Assembly (NCBI RefSeq): GCF_000355765.4
Contig: NZ_CP021106.3
Location: 2,761,137 to 2,825,136 of the forward strand
DNA length: 64,000 nucleotides
Reading direction: 5' to 3'
From: Nitrosospira lacus
GTDB lineage: Bacteria; Pseudomonadota; Gammaproteobacteria; Burkholderiales; Nitrosomonadaceae
Position numbers and translations under genes: made by a program. Under the pieces are notes generated by a model. The model was not told where the DNA came from. It ran no database searches and saw only the letters and a program-made list of their open reading frames with translations. Positions 1 to 9,688 of the stretch are shown piece after piece. Position 1 is the first letter of the stretch, and each line of letters opens with the position of its first letter.

Positions 1-1101
1 GGGCAAGCCGCTCTCCGTGAGGATCCGCTGTCCTTCCTCAACATTTGTGCCTGATAACCGCACAACCAGCGGGATGCTCATATCAATATTCCTTACTGCA
101 TGCACGACCCCTTCTGCGATCCAATCACAACGATTAATTCCGGCAAATATATTGACCAGCATTGCCTTGACACCTTCGTCAGCCAGTACCAGGCGAAATG
201 CCTTTTCCGTACGCTCCGCGGATGCACCACCGCCAACGTCAAGAAAGTTCGCAGGCTCACCGCCAGCGAGCTTGATCATATCCATGGTGGCCATGGCCAG
301 GCCTGCGCCGTTAATCATGCAGCCGATATCGCCATCCAGGCCCACATAACTCAGGCCGTGGTCTGCAGCCGCCACCTCTCGGGAATCTCCCTGGGTCTTA
401 TCCCGCAACTCGGCAATTTCATGACGACGAAACAGAGCATTGTCATCAAAACTCATTTTGGCATCCAGTATGATTAATTCGCCGCTACTGGTGACAACCA
501 ATGGATTGATTTCCACCATATTTGCATCAAGGTCGCGCAGCGCGCGATAACAGCCTTTTATGGTCCTGACGGCATGAATGAGTTGCGTAGTCTCCAGCCC
601 CAATGAAAATGCCATCTCACGCGCCTGATAGTCCTGGAGGCCGACAGCGGGTTCAATATAAATTTTTTTGACTGCGCCGGGATCTGTTTCAGCCAATTCC
701 TCAATATCCATTCCACCCTGGGCGGAACCGACCATGACGATACGTTCGGAGCTTCGATCAATCAAAAAGCAGAGATACAATTCCTTGGCAATATCCGTTC
801 CCGCTTCGATATACACTCTCGAACATGTTTTACCCGCCGGCCCGGTTTGATGGGTAATCAAATTTTTTCCCAACAGTTCTTCTGCGGCCGCTTCGACTTC
901 GTCATGAGTGTTGCAGATCCTGATACCGCCCGCTTTACCGCGCGCTCCGGAATGAATCTGCGCCTTTACCACCCAGACATTCCCTTCGATCTCTCTGGCA
1001 CGCTGGACACTTTCTTCGGGGCTGTAAGCCAAACCACCTTCTGCGATCTTAACGCCATATTTTGTCAGAATCTCTTTTGCCTGATACTCGTGAATGTCCA
1101 A
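1..1101 (-). CDS. mtkA: Malate/succinate-CoA ligase beta subunit (partial, 3' end outside window)
   Basis: ATP-grasp subunit that ligates CoA to malate (MtkA) or succinate (SucC) with ADP formation; the alpha subunit is expected beyond the window edge. 367 codons are open to position 1, and the family is about 390 residues. Visible marks are the N-terminal [11 protein letters not shown], the ATP-grasp Lys in [39 protein letters not shown] and the phosphate loop region [14 protein letters not shown] followed by [14 protein letters not shown]. Wording such as [17 protein letters not shown] and [15 protein letters not shown] resembles malate thiokinase, and the malyl-CoA lyase gene lies just upstream on the same strand, so I prefer MtkA; SucC remains possible. 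The start is TTG at 1101-1099 because no ATG is in frame there; an AAGGTG ribosome site lies about 5 bases before it. Confidence 0.85.
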   Translation of the reverse strand, partial: MDIHEYQAKEILTKYGVKIAEGGLAYSPEESVQRAREIEGNVWVVKAQIHSGARGKAGGIRICNTHDEVEAAAEELLGKNLITHQTGPAGKTCSRVYIEAGTDIAKELYLCFLIDRSSERIVMVGSAQGGMDIEELAETDPGAVKKIYIEPAVGLQDYQAREMAFSLGLETTQLIHAVRTIKGCYRALRDLDANMVEINPLVVTSSGELIILDAKMSFDDNALFRRHEIAELRDKTQGDSREVAAADHGLSYVGLDGDIGCMINGAGLAMATMDMIKLAGGEPANFLDVGGGASAERTEKAFRLVLADEGVKAMLVNIFAGINRCDWIAEGVVHAVRNIDMSIPLVVRLSGTNVEEGQRILTESGLP

Positions 1102-1336
1102 TACATCACCTTAGCTGTTTAAAGAATAAAAAAATTACTTGAACCTTCACCGCGGAAACGGATGATAAGCCGGATAATCAATGCCGTATTTGCAATTACA
1201 TGCATTTTTGTATTTGTATTGGCAACGGCATTCCTTCGCAATGTGCGTAATGCGTCGCTCATCCGCGTCGACAACCGTGACTGGCGGAAAGGCTGCGAAA
1301 GACCGGCGTTTCCTGGAAGCCGCTAAAATATCAATA

Positions 1337-2284
1337 TCAGGTTCTCGCAGCGATGGCCTCCGCCATCTTAACTACGTTATTGGCCATTCTTGCCGACGCG
1401 GCATCAATCAACCGGCCATCCAGCGCGGCCGCTCCCTTTCCGTGAGCGGCCGCCTCCGCTAACGCAGCCAGAATACGATGGGCTTTTTCAATCTCCGCCG
1501 CAGGGGGTGTGAATACATCATTTGCGAGGGCAATTTGTGAAGGATGGATAGCCCACTTGCCTTCACAGCCCAAGGCAGCGGCTCTTTTAGCCGCCAGATT
1601 ATAACCATCGGGATCCTTGATGTCGCCAAAGGGCCCGTCAATGGGCCGTAAGCCATAGGCCCGGCATGCAACTGTCATACGACTGATGGCGGCATGCCAC
1701 TGATCACCCGGATAATCCGGATTGAGTCCGCCAATGTTCGTTGTCCTGGCACGATTACTGGCGGCGTAGTCGGCTACACCGAAATGCAGGGCTTCGAGAC
1801 GGCCCGATCCGCCATTGCGGGCAATGTCCTCTACATTAGCCATACCCAAGGCGGTTTCAATCAACGCTTCAATACCGATTCTGTTCTTCAGTCCTTGCTG
1901 CATTTCCAGCTGATTCAACATGGCTTCAACCATATATACATCAGCATAAACCCCTACTTTCGGAATCAAAATGGTATCCAGTCTCTGACCTGCCTGTTCC
2001 ACCAGATCAACTACGTCGCGAACCATGAACTGTGTATCCAGACCATTGATACGCACCGAGACTGTTACACCATGACCCTTCCAATCAAGATCATTAAGCG
2101 CTTCAATAACATTTTTACGTGCCTTTATTTTGTCATCGGGAGCAACTGCATCTTCAAGATCAAGAAAAATAAAATCTGCGCCGCTATTCATCGCTTTCTC
2201 AAACATACCCGGATTCGATCCCGGAACAGCCAGTTCGCAGCGCTGCACACGTAGGACGGAAGCTTCATATAATGTGTGACTCAT
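1337..2284 (-). CDS. mcl: L-malyl-CoA/beta-methylmalyl-CoA lyase (CitE-like superfamily)
   Basis: Cleaves malyl-CoA to acetyl-CoA and glyoxylate, or the reverse, in the cytoplasm. 315 residues, the usual size. Signature stretches of the family are present: RCELAVPGSNPGMFEKA, the metal-site region DFIFLDLEDAVAPDDK, VRINGLDT, ILIPKVGVYADVYM, IGIEALIETALGMANVE, FGVADYAASNRA, YGLRPIDGPFGDIKDPDGY and GKWAIHPSQI. It matches the methylotroph malyl-CoA lyase type better than citrate lyase CitE. Start ATG has a strong AGGAAGGAG site. It precedes the CoA-ligase beta gene by 235 bases on the same strand, so the pair could interconvert malate with acetyl-CoA plus glyoxylate. A sigma70-type promoter is visible about 95 bases upstream. 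Confidence 0.9.
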   Translation of the reverse strand: MSHTLYEASVLRVQRCELAVPGSNPGMFEKAMNSGADFIFLDLEDAVAPDDKIKARKNVIEALNDLDWKGHGVTVSVRINGLDTQFMVRDVVDLVEQAGQRLDTILIPKVGVYADVYMVEAMLNQLEMQQGLKNRIGIEALIETALGMANVEDIARNGGSGRLEALHFGVADYAASNRARTTNIGGLNPDYPGDQWHAAISRMTVACRAYGLRPIDGPFGDIKDPDGYNLAAKRAAALGCEGKWAIHPSQIALANDVFTPPAAEIEKAHRILAALAEAAAHGKGAAALDGRLIDAASARMANNVVKMAEAIAART

Positions 2285-2384
2285 TTTCTCCTTCCTGATT
2301 TAAACAATTTACGGACCCGAATTTTGATTTCCCAAGCATGGACCAAGAAAAATGACAACCCGGCATTTTATTAAATAACCCGCC

Positions 2385-2412
2385 ATTCTACTTTTGAAGA
2401 CGGCAATGTCAA
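2385..2412 (-). promoter_or_regulatory. Sigma70-type promoter for the malyl-CoA lyase gene
   Basis: On the minus strand a perfect -35 box TTGACA (2412-2407) is followed after 16 bases by the -10 box TAGAAT (2390-2385). Transcription would start near 2378 and leave a leader of about 95 bases. This is among the best promoter matches I found in the window. Confidence 0.6.
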
Positions 2413-3279
2413 TTTTTTACATTATGGGAACACCCAGACGCCTATCGGATTTAAAGAAGATCGGCCGCGAAACTTTGATTCTCCCAGCCTAGTTAATCTT
2501 TCAATCCTCTATTTCCCCCAGAACTCCGCCAGAATAGTCATTTCCGCACATGGATGCGCAACGTTAATTTATTTTCCGTGGTGCTGCTGAATGTAAACGT
2601 CCTCAAAGGAAATTTTTTTAGCGAATCGCAGGAGCCGGATAGGTATTCGATCAATGCCGTTAATTATTAGATTTATGAATCGATCTATAAAATAACGTGA
2701 CAAGGTACATCCAATCTCTGTTGATGCGATTACGTGGCGGATTCCCTCCCCAGTCTTGTTTCTCGAACCGAGTTATCTTTACCTTTGAATTAATTACGCA
2801 AACGAGGATTAGTGGCCGTACAGACGGTGCCGAGAAAATAGTGAAAACTATCAAGCAATTAATAGTGACAGCAAGCAAACCCGGCAATAATAGCCGATCG
2901 GTTAAGGGCAACCAGTTTTTATGATCATTGTCTGATTAATAACGTTGGGAAGATGAATAATGACGTTTATAATCGAGAAGAAGCTGGATTCATTCCCACA
3001 AATTCTCTCAAGAATGTTGGATTCTCGTGGGAATGGAGTGAGATTGATAGACACCGACCTTGAAACATGCCGCCTATCTATGCAAATAGCTTACACCCCT
3101 ACTTCACTCCCACGGCAGAGCCTTATTTTCGAGGGGTACAATACAATCTAACGCGGCATATTTATGACAAAGAAGAGATTAAGCGATTGACTGATCACTT
3201 CAGCCCCTGATGACATCATCTCCAACCCAATGCGCATATTTCTCGCAGGCTGTTTGAAACGAAGCCAAGGAGCCATAGA
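2413..3279. other. Intergenic region between mcl and gshA, no gene seen
   Basis: About 870 bases, AT-rich in parts. Short open frames at 2660-2911, 2697-2924 and 2960-3151 have no ribosome site and no recognisable family, and the first two overlap on opposite strands. The region carries the inverted repeat at 2991-3035. The only clear translation signal is the AAGGAG site that serves gshA at its right end. Confidence 0.5.
2991..3035. repeat. Inverted repeat CATTCCCAC/GTGGGAATG
   Basis: A perfect 9-base inverted repeat (2991-2999 and 3027-3035) flanks a 27-base centre that itself contains ATTCT/AGAAT arms. The CATTCCCAC core resembles the dispersed GGGAATG-type intergenic hairpins of many proteobacteria, but I cannot see other copies in this window. 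Confidence 0.4.
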
Positions 3280-4935
3280 ATGTCAAACAAGTCATCCTAC
3301 GCACGCTTGCAGACACGCATCGACGCCTCTCTGCGGCCTTTATTAATCCATGGCCTGAAAGGCATCGAGAAGGAAAGCCTGCGCATCACCCGCGAGGGCG
3401 CCATCTCGCAGCTGCCCCACCCGCGCCGGCTCGGGGCCGCATTGACGCATCCGCATATCACTACTGATTATTCCGAGGCGCTATTGGAATTGATCACGCC
3501 GGCATTGCCGGATGGAAACGAGATGCTGGGTTTTCTGACCCACCTGCATCAATACGTCTGTGCCAACCTCGGTGATGAACTGTTGCTGGCAGGCAGCATG
3601 CCTATCGGCGATTTGCGGGACCCGGCAATTCCCATCGCCGAATATGGTTCGTCCAATGTGGGAAGGATGAAGCATATCTACCGGCAGGGTTTGAGCTACC
3701 GCTACGGCCGTTGCATGCAGGTCATCGCCGGAATCCATTTCAATTACTCGCTTCCTGAGCCATTCTGGCCGCAATACCAGCATTCCATGAAACATGCCGG
3801 CGATCTGCGATCATTCACGACGCAGGCTTATATGCGAATGATCAGAAACCTGCAGCGCTATGGCTGGCTTATCCTGTATTTATCCGGCTCGTCCCCGGCG
3901 GTCGGCAAGAGCTTCGTCGATAGCCGCAATTCCCTTTATTCCGGTACGTTGCAGCAATTCGATGAGACTTCATATTACAAACCCTTTGCCACTTCCTTGA
4001 GGATGAGCGAGATCGGCTATTTGAATCCCGTTCAATCGATGTTTCATGTTTCCTTTAACAGTCTCGATGAATATATTCGGGATTTGGGCAGGGCAACAAC
4101 GATACCTTATCTCGGATATGAAAGAATCGGGGCGAAGGTGGGCGATCAGTACCGGCAGTTGAATACCCATTTCCTGCAAATCGAGAACGAGTATTACACT
4201 TCGGTGCGGCCGAAACAGCCGGCGCAATCCGGCGAGAGGCCGTTGCAGGCGCTGGGAAGCCGGGGGATTCAATATGTTGAAATACGCTCCGTGGATGTGG
4301 ATATGTTTGAACCCGCGGGCATTGCGATCGAAACCACGCGCTTTCTTGAAGCACTGGGTCTTTTCTGTCTATTCCAGCCCAATGCGGGGCATGACTTGAA
4401 GCAGCATGACGAGATCAGTCATAACGCATTGTCTGTGGCCAATCGCGGCAGAGAGCCGGGACTGAAGCTGTTAAACGACGGACGGGAAATCCCGCTGCAG
4501 CAATGGGCGTTGAGGCTGTGCGAGCAGATGCGGGAGATCTGTGAGATCCTGGACAACGGCCATGCCGATAAACCCTACACCCGCGCATTGCACCGGCAGA
4601 TCGAAGCGATTCGCCATCCCGAGTTGACGGCTTCAGCCAGGGTGCTGGCGGCCATGCGCGCGCAAAAGATGTCGATTACCGAGCTGGTATTGCAGAAGTC
4701 CCTTGAATATACCCGTTATTTCCAGGATGCCGCACTGGATGCCGCGGTAGGGAGGAGTTTTGATCTCCACGTCGCCGCTTCGCTGGCGCAACAGGATCAG
4801 ATCGATGCCACGGATGAGATCCCCCTCAACGAATACCTGGACAATTATTTCTCTCAGGACCCCTCCCCCAGCATCATTCATTCACAGGACACACCTCCAG
4901 AGATACCTGATGGTTTTCTCAAAACCCGGAATTAG
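3280..4935 (+). CDS. gshA: Glutamate-cysteine ligase (class I, GshA)
   Basis: Catalyses the first step of glutathione synthesis, joining L-glutamate to L-cysteine with ATP. 551 residues, somewhat longer than the roughly 520-residue enterobacterial enzyme. Family blocks are GIEKESLRI near residue 28, TTDYSEALLELITP, the RYGRCMQVIAGIHFNYSLP segment, SSPAVGKSFVD, RNSLYSG, YVEIRSVDVDMFEP and LFCLFQP. The ATG start has AAGGAG seven bases upstream. The gene stands alone on its strand and converges with mltG, with only 21 bases between the two stop codons. A glycine/serine-poor acidic tail of about 40 residues ends the protein. Confidence 0.95.
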   Translation: MSNKSSYARLQTRIDASLRPLLIHGLKGIEKESLRITREGAISQLPHPRRLGAALTHPHITTDYSEALLELITPALPDGNEMLGFLTHLHQYVCANLGDELLLAGSMPIGDLRDPAIPIAEYGSSNVGRMKHIYRQGLSYRYGRCMQVIAGIHFNYSLPEPFWPQYQHSMKHAGDLRSFTTQAYMRMIRNLQRYGWLILYLSGSSPAVGKSFVDSRNSLYSGTLQQFDETSYYKPFATSLRMSEIGYLNPVQSMFHVSFNSLDEYIRDLGRATTIPYLGYERIGAKVGDQYRQLNTHFLQIENEYYTSVRPKQPAQSGERPLQALGSRGIQYVEIRSVDVDMFEPAGIAIETTRFLEALGLFCLFQPNAGHDLKQHDEISHNALSVANRGREPGLKLLNDGREIPLQQWALRLCEQMREICEILDNGHADKPYTRALHRQIEAIRHPELTASARVLAAMRAQKMSITELVLQKSLEYTRYFQDAALDAAVGRSFDLHVAASLAQQDQIDATDEIPLNEYLDNYFSQDPSPSIIHSQDTPPEIPDGFLKTRN

Positions 4936-4956
4936 CGGTTATCTTTACGAACGATT

Positions 4957-5955
4957 TTACGGTGTTTGTCGTTTCTGATACTTTGATACGGCACGATTGT
5001 GATCCGCCAGATTGTCGGAAAAATGCGATTCCCCATTCCCTTTTGCGACAAAGTAAAGAGCCTTGGTTTTAGCAGGATTCAACGCTGCCTGAATCGAGGC
5101 CAGTCCCGGCATGGCGATGGGGGTGGGGGGCAAGCCGCCACGCATGTATGTATTGTATTCTTGATCAGTCAAAAGATCCTTTTTACGCAGATTGCCGTCA
5201 AATTTTTTACCCAGACCATAAATAACAGCCGGATCAGTTTGCAGCAACATGCCTAATCGCAACCGGTTGATGAATACGCCTGCCACCATCGTGCGATCGC
5301 TTTCCCTGCCGGTTTCTTTTTCAACGATGGAAGCCAGGATCAAAGCCTGGTAGGGATCTGTCAGTGGCAAATCCGCGGCGCGTTCGGCCCAGGCCGAATG
5401 GAGATGGTTTTGCATCGCATGGTAAGCACGTCTCAATATTGCGGTGTCGCTGCTGCCGCGGGCAAAAAAATAGGTATCGGGGAAAAATAATCCTTCCGCT
5501 GGCGTTTCGCCTGCGCCGATCAAGCGCAGGATTTCCTTGTCACTCAGGTGGGTAGTGTCGTGCCGGACGGCTGGATGCTCGTCCAGGATTTGTCTAAGCT
5601 GTGAAAAAGTCCAGCCTTCGATGAATCTGATCTCACTTTGATTGACGTCGCCTTTGGTGATACGCTCCAGCAATTGCAGGGATGAAGTACTCCCCCCAAT
5701 TTCATAGTCTCCGGCCTTGAGGGAAGATGCGAGACCCATCACCCGCGACAACAGGACAAAGGACCAGACGTCCTGCAAAACACCTGCATCGGCTAATTGC
5801 TTTGCAACACTTCTCAAGCTGCTGCCAGGTTCGATGGAAAACTCGTAGGGAACAACGGGAAGCCGAACGGGTTTGTTGATCTCATAGACAAACCATCCAG
5901 CAAACAAGATCGCCCCGGCCAGTACAAGGAGAATAATCCGTTTTAGCGTCCGCAT
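4957..5955 (-). CDS. mltG: Endolytic murein transglycosylase MltG
   Basis: Inner-membrane lytic transglycosylase of the YceG family that cuts nascent glycan strands inside the chain. 332 residues. A single N-terminal membrane anchor spans about residues 6-24 (ILLVLAGAILFAGWFVY), a LysM-like segment follows, and the catalytic glutamate lies in LASIVEKETG at about residue 213. RGGLPPTPIAMPG and the AKGNGESHFSDNLADHN tail are typical. It is the last gene of the fatty-acid cluster, 16 bases after fabF. In enterobacteria pabC lies between these two genes and tmk-holB follow; none of these is here. Confidence 0.93.
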   Translation of the reverse strand: MRTLKRIILLVLAGAILFAGWFVYEINKPVRLPVVPYEFSIEPGSSLRSVAKQLADAGVLQDVWSFVLLSRVMGLASSLKAGDYEIGGSTSSLQLLERITKGDVNQSEIRFIEGWTFSQLRQILDEHPAVRHDTTHLSDKEILRLIGAGETPAEGLFFPDTYFFARGSSDTAILRRAYHAMQNHLHSAWAERAADLPLTDPYQALILASIVEKETGRESDRTMVAGVFINRLRLGMLLQTDPAVIYGLGKKFDGNLRKKDLLTDQEYNTYMRGGLPPTPIAMPGLASIQAALNPAKTKALYFVAKGNGESHFSDNLADHNRAVSKYQKRQTP

Positions 5956-5971
5956 GCGCTACAACGACAGG

Positions 5972-7219
5972 TTAAATCCTGCGAAAGATCAGCGTACCGT
6001 TTGTGCCACCAAAGCCAAATGAATTTGACATCGCCACGTCGATCTTCATTTCTCGCGCGATATTGGGAACGTAATCCAGATCGCATGCGGGATCCTGGTC
6101 AAAAATATTGATGGTGGGCGGAGAAATCTGATGATGTACCGCCAAGGCGGAGAATATTGCCTCCACCCCGCCTGCTGCACCCAGCAAATGTCCCGTCATG
6201 GATTTTGTGGAATTCACCACAAGTTTCTTCGCATGCTCACCAAAACAGCGCTTCACCGCGATGGTTTCTGCGATGTCACCCAGCGGAGTGGAAGTACCGT
6301 GAGCATTGATGTAATCCACCGCGGCGGTCTCTAATCCAGCATTTCTGAGCGCATTGGTCATGCAACGTGCGGCACCCTCACCATCTTCAGAGGGCGCGGT
6401 CATGTGATAGGCATCGGCGCTCATGCCAAATCCGGCGAGCTCGGCATAAATTTTCGCTCCCCGGCGCTTGGCATGCTCCAATTCCTCCAGCACCAGAACC
6501 CCCGCTCCCTCACCCAGCACAAAGCCATCCCGGCCTTTATCCCACGGCCGGCTGGCGGTAGCGGGCTCATCATTTCGAACCGACAACGCCCGGGCCGACG
6601 CAAAGCCGCCAATAGCGAGCGGGGTCACGCAGGACTCGGCGCCACCCGCAACCATTACATCCACATCACCGTATTCGATCAGACGTGCCGAGTCGCCAAT
6701 GCAATGAGTCGCAGTGGTACACGCGGTGACAATCGCGAGATTCGGCCCCTTGAACCCGAACATGATGGACAGGTTACCGGCAATCATGTTGATGATGGTA
6801 CTGGGAATGAAGAAAGGCGAGATCTTGCGCGGACCACCCGCGTGATAAGTGTCATGGGTATTCTCGATCATCGATAAGCCCCCGATTCCGGAGCCGATAT
6901 TGACACCGATACGCTCGGCATCTAGATGCGTACCGGCTATCTCCCCGATACCTGCATCCTTGACCGCCTGGATTGCCGCAGCCATGCCATAGTGGATAAA
7001 AATATCCATTCGGCGCGCATCTTTAGCAGAAAGATAGTTCGTGACATTGAAATCCTTGACCTCACCGGCAATCTGGGACGCAAATGCGGAAGCATCGAAA
7101 CGGGTAATACGGGTAACACCCGATTTTCCCGCGACAACATTCGCCCACGCATCCGGAACAGTGTTTCCGATGGGCGAAATAATACCTAGACCGGTAATGA
7201 CTACCCTACGCTTGGACAA
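5972..7219 (-). CDS. fabF: 3-oxoacyl-ACP synthase II
   Basis: Condensing enzyme that elongates acyl-ACP with malonyl-ACP in fatty-acid synthesis. 415 residues, standard length. The thiolase-fold Cys-His-His set is complete: nucleophile in VTACTTATH (Cys about 167), [11 protein letters not shown] and [13 protein letters not shown]. The C-terminal [14 protein letters not shown] motif is intact. The gene follows acpP by 35 bases in the same direction and precedes mltG by 16 bases, the usual place for fabF. Confidence 0.96.
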   Translation of the reverse strand: MSKRRVVITGLGIISPIGNTVPDAWANVVAGKSGVTRITRFDASAFASQIAGEVKDFNVTNYLSAKDARRMDIFIHYGMAAAIQAVKDAGIGEIAGTHLDAERIGVNIGSGIGGLSMIENTHDTYHAGGPRKISPFFIPSTIINMIAGNLSIMFGFKGPNLAIVTACTTATHCIGDSARLIEYGDVDVMVAGGAESCVTPLAIGGFASARALSVRNDEPATASRPWDKGRDGFVLGEGAGVLVLEELEHAKRRGAKIYAELAGFGMSADAYHMTAPSEDGEGAARCMTNALRNAGLETAAVDYINAHGTSTPLGDIAETIAVKRCFGEHAKKLVVNSTKSMTGHLLGAAGGVEAIFSALAVHHQISPPTINIFDQDPACDLDYVPNIAREMKIDVAMSNSFGFGGTNGTLIFRRI

Positions 7220-7254
7220 AGCGACTCCGAGTGGGAATGCGTTTAAAGCAGGAA

Positions 7255-7491
7255 TTAGTTAGAGTGAGAATTGATGTAATCAATGGCCTGTTGAACGGTA
7301 TTTATTTTCTCTGCCTGCTCATCGGGAATTTCGCACTTGAATTCTTCTTCCAGCGCCATGACCAGTTCTACGGTATCGAGTGAATCAGCGCCCAGATCAT
7401 CCACGAAGGACGATTCGTTCTTGACATCCGCCTCATTCACTCCCAGTTGCTCAGCTACGATTTTTTTTATACGCTGCTCTACATTTTCCAT
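7255..7491 (-). CDS. acpP: Acyl carrier protein
   Basis: Acidic 78-residue carrier of growing acyl chains. The phosphopantetheine attachment site is Ser37 in [15 protein letters not shown]. The N-terminus [18 protein letters not shown] is typical of betaproteobacterial AcpP. A ribosome site GAAGAGGT precedes the ATG. The gene sits between fabG and fabF; the 142-base gap after fabG, unusually wide for this cluster, is AT-rich and may hold an extra promoter, in keeping with the high demand for this protein. Confidence 0.97.
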   Translation of the reverse strand: MENVEQRIKKIVAEQLGVNEADVKNESSFVDDLGADSLDTVELVMALEEEFKCEIPDEQAEKINTVQQAIDYINSHSN

Positions 7492-7633
7492 CTAGATACC
7501 TCTTCTCCGGTAAGAAAAACGCCGTCATTCTAGCAAGTTTTTGGTATTAATAAAATCAGAACACTATCAACCATAAAATGAATAACCAGAAGGCACCCGA
7601 CAGGGCGAGCCATCCTGCTTAAAGTACGTGCCG

Positions 7634-8377
7634 TTAATCCATATACATGCCGCCATTTACGTGAAGCGTGGCACCGGTAATGTATCCCGCGTCCGGTGAA
7701 GCAATAAACGCAACTGCTGAAGCGATCTCCCTGGGCTGCGCCAATCTGCCCAGCGGTACATGCTGGATCAAGTCCTGATGCTGTTTGCCGGTAAGTGCGC
7801 GTGTCATGTCGGTCTCTACGAAACCCGGTGCGATGCAGTTGACCGTAATGTTGCGGCTGCCCACTTCACGCGCCAAAGATTTACTGAAGCCAAATATCCC
7901 GGCTTTGGCCGCGGCATAATTAGCCTGTCCCATATTGCCTGTAGCGCCCACCACCGACGAAATGTTGATGATGCGTCCGTACCTTGCTTTCATCATGGCC
8001 CGCAGCACCGCGCGGCTCAATCGGAAAACTGATTTAAGATCAGTTTCCATGATTTCATCCCACTCTTCGTCTTTCATACGGACGAGTAAATTGTCCCGCG
8101 TAATACCGGCGTTATTCACCAGTATTGCGACATCACCAAATTCCTGGCGTACCGTATTAAGCACGTTTTCAATCTGAACTACATTATTTACGTTCAGCAT
8201 CATGCCGACACCCTTAACGCCTGCCTCTTTCAGGTAACGGCTGATGGTCTGGGCGCCATCTTCGGTGGTGGCGGTCCCAATCATGGTGGCACCTTGCCTG
8301 CCGAGTTCAAGCGCGATCGCCTGTCCGATACCCCGGCTGGCGCCGGTTACGAACGCTATTTGATTTTGCAGCATCAT
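7634..8377 (-). CDS. fabG: 3-oxoacyl-ACP reductase
   Basis: NADPH-dependent short-chain dehydrogenase that performs the first reduction in the elongation cycle. About 247 residues from the start chosen. Visible are the nucleotide loop GASRGIGQAIALELG, NNAG, the catalytic Ser in INISSVVG and the YxxxK motif in YAAAKAG, with IAPGFVETDMT after it. I start at the ATG-ATG pair at 8377/8374 because GGAGG lies directly before it; the open frame extends 13 codons further to a TTG at 8416, but that segment lies outside the conserved fold. The first ATG abuts the GGAGG, so the second may be the one used. Confidence 0.95.
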   Translation of the reverse strand: MMLQNQIAFVTGASRGIGQAIALELGRQGATMIGTATTEDGAQTISRYLKEAGVKGVGMMLNVNNVVQIENVLNTVRQEFGDVAILVNNAGITRDNLLVRMKDEEWDEIMETDLKSVFRLSRAVLRAMMKARYGRIINISSVVGATGNMGQANYAAAKAGIFGFSKSLAREVGSRNITVNCIAPGFVETDMTRALTGKQHQDLIQHVPLGRLAQPREIASAVAFIASPDAGYITGATLHVNGGMYMD

Positions 8378-8434
8378 CCTCCAGTTTTGTTCAATACGAA
8401 TCAACCTGCGCGACAAACGCCCGGCTTCTTCATC

Positions 8435-9388
8435 CTACATTAATACGGCCGCAGCATGCTGAAGTGCAATGCCATCCGTCAGTGCAAAACTCTGCACATT
8501 TCCATCTATACGCTTGTTAAGTCCCGACAGCACCTTGCCTGGGCCGCATTCCATCACATGAAGAACACCCGCTGCGGCAAAGGAGCGAATAGTTTCTGTC
8601 CATCGCACTGGCTCGCATAATTGCCGCACCAGAATTTTCTTTATTTCAGCAGGCTCATCGTGCTGTTGCACATCCGCATTGTGCAATACCGGGATCTTTG
8701 GCCGCATGAGCGTCACCAGCTCCAACTTTTGTTGCATTTTCTCGGCTGCTTCACTCATCAAAGAGCAATGTGAGGGCACACTCACTGGTAACATCAATGT
8801 TCGTTTTGCACCCTTCGACGCCGCCAGTTCCATGCCGCGCATCACCGCATTTCTATGTCCCGCGATTACGATCTGGCCAGGCGAATTAAAGTTTGCCGGT
8901 TCCAGCAATTCCCCGTCAGAAGCATCCGTGACTTGCTTACATACCGCGCGCACCAGCTCATCCTCAAGTCCGAGGATCGCAGCCATGGCCCCCACGCCTT
9001 CCGGGACCGCCAGTTGCATCGCCTCTGCCCGAAAACGCACCAGTGACAAGGCATCGGCAAAAGCCAAAACTCCCGAGGCTACCAATGCAGTGTATTCGCC
9101 GAGGCTATGCCCCGCCATAAAAAACGGTTTCGCATCTCCTCCCAGGCTTTCCCAAGCGCGATATACCGCAACACCCGCCATTAACATCAGCGGCTGGGTG
9201 TTAACTGTCAAATTGACCTTATCAGCCGGGCCATCTTCGGCCACTGCCCAGAAATCCTGCCCGAGAATATCGGATGCTTCGGCAAAGGTTTTGCGCACAA
9301 TGGGAAAATCGGCGTATCCATTCATCATTCCCACCGATTGGGAACCCTGACCAGGAAACACGCATGCAAATCTTATGGGAACCGACAT
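8435..9388 (-). CDS. fabD: Malonyl-CoA:ACP transacylase
   Basis: Moves the malonyl group from CoA to ACP. 317 residues. The N-terminal FPGQGSQSVGM, the nucleophile elbow GHSLGEYTAL (Ser about 95), the Arg in VRFRAEAMQ and the catalytic His in PVSVPSHCSLM are all present. It lies between fabH and fabG on the same strand, but 300 bases separate it from fabH, so it may have its own promoter. Confidence 0.95.
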   Translation of the reverse strand: MSVPIRFACVFPGQGSQSVGMMNGYADFPIVRKTFAEASDILGQDFWAVAEDGPADKVNLTVNTQPLMLMAGVAVYRAWESLGGDAKPFFMAGHSLGEYTALVASGVLAFADALSLVRFRAEAMQLAVPEGVGAMAAILGLEDELVRAVCKQVTDASDGELLEPANFNSPGQIVIAGHRNAVMRGMELAASKGAKRTLMLPVSVPSHCSLMSEAAEKMQQKLELVTLMRPKIPVLHNADVQQHDEPAEIKKILVRQLCEPVRWTETIRSFAAAGVLHVMECGPGKVLSGLNKRIDGNVQSFALTDGIALQHAAAVLM

Positions 9389-9688
9389 TGACGTTCCGTC
9401 TTTAATCGAACAGATAGAAAAACTGATAATCCACTGATAACAGGCCGCAAACAGATGCTTGAGGAATCATTTATCCTAAATCTGGCAGTTGGGCGAGATG
9501 AAGTGCGCACTTTTGAGGTGCAGGCATTGCAACGCAGCCATGCATCGTAAAAACCGTGCGATCCGCTGCGAGCAAATTCCCCCGCATAGGCGAAGATCAG
9601 GGAGCATAAGAAATTTTCGTGGATCATGGAGAGCGGCCAGCCGCGGGATTTAGGTTTATTGACCAGCTTATTCATGAATGCTCGTGCT
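9389..9688. other. 300-base gap between fabH and fabD, no gene supported
   Basis: A 100-codon minus-strand frame (9373-9675) crosses this gap, but it has no recognisable family, a basic Ser/Arg-rich composition typical of random frames, and it runs into the fabD start. I see no clear terminator; an internal promoter for fabD-fabG is possible but no strong boxes stand out. Confidence 0.4.

Noticed and set aside
2660-2924. Overlapping frames of 83 and 75 codons on opposite strands before gshA
   Set aside because: They are mirror frames of each other, have no ribosome site and no recognisable protein.
9373-9675. 100-codon minus-strand frame between fabH and fabD
   Set aside because: Basic Ser/Arg-rich composition, no family, no ribosome site, and it overlaps the fabD start.
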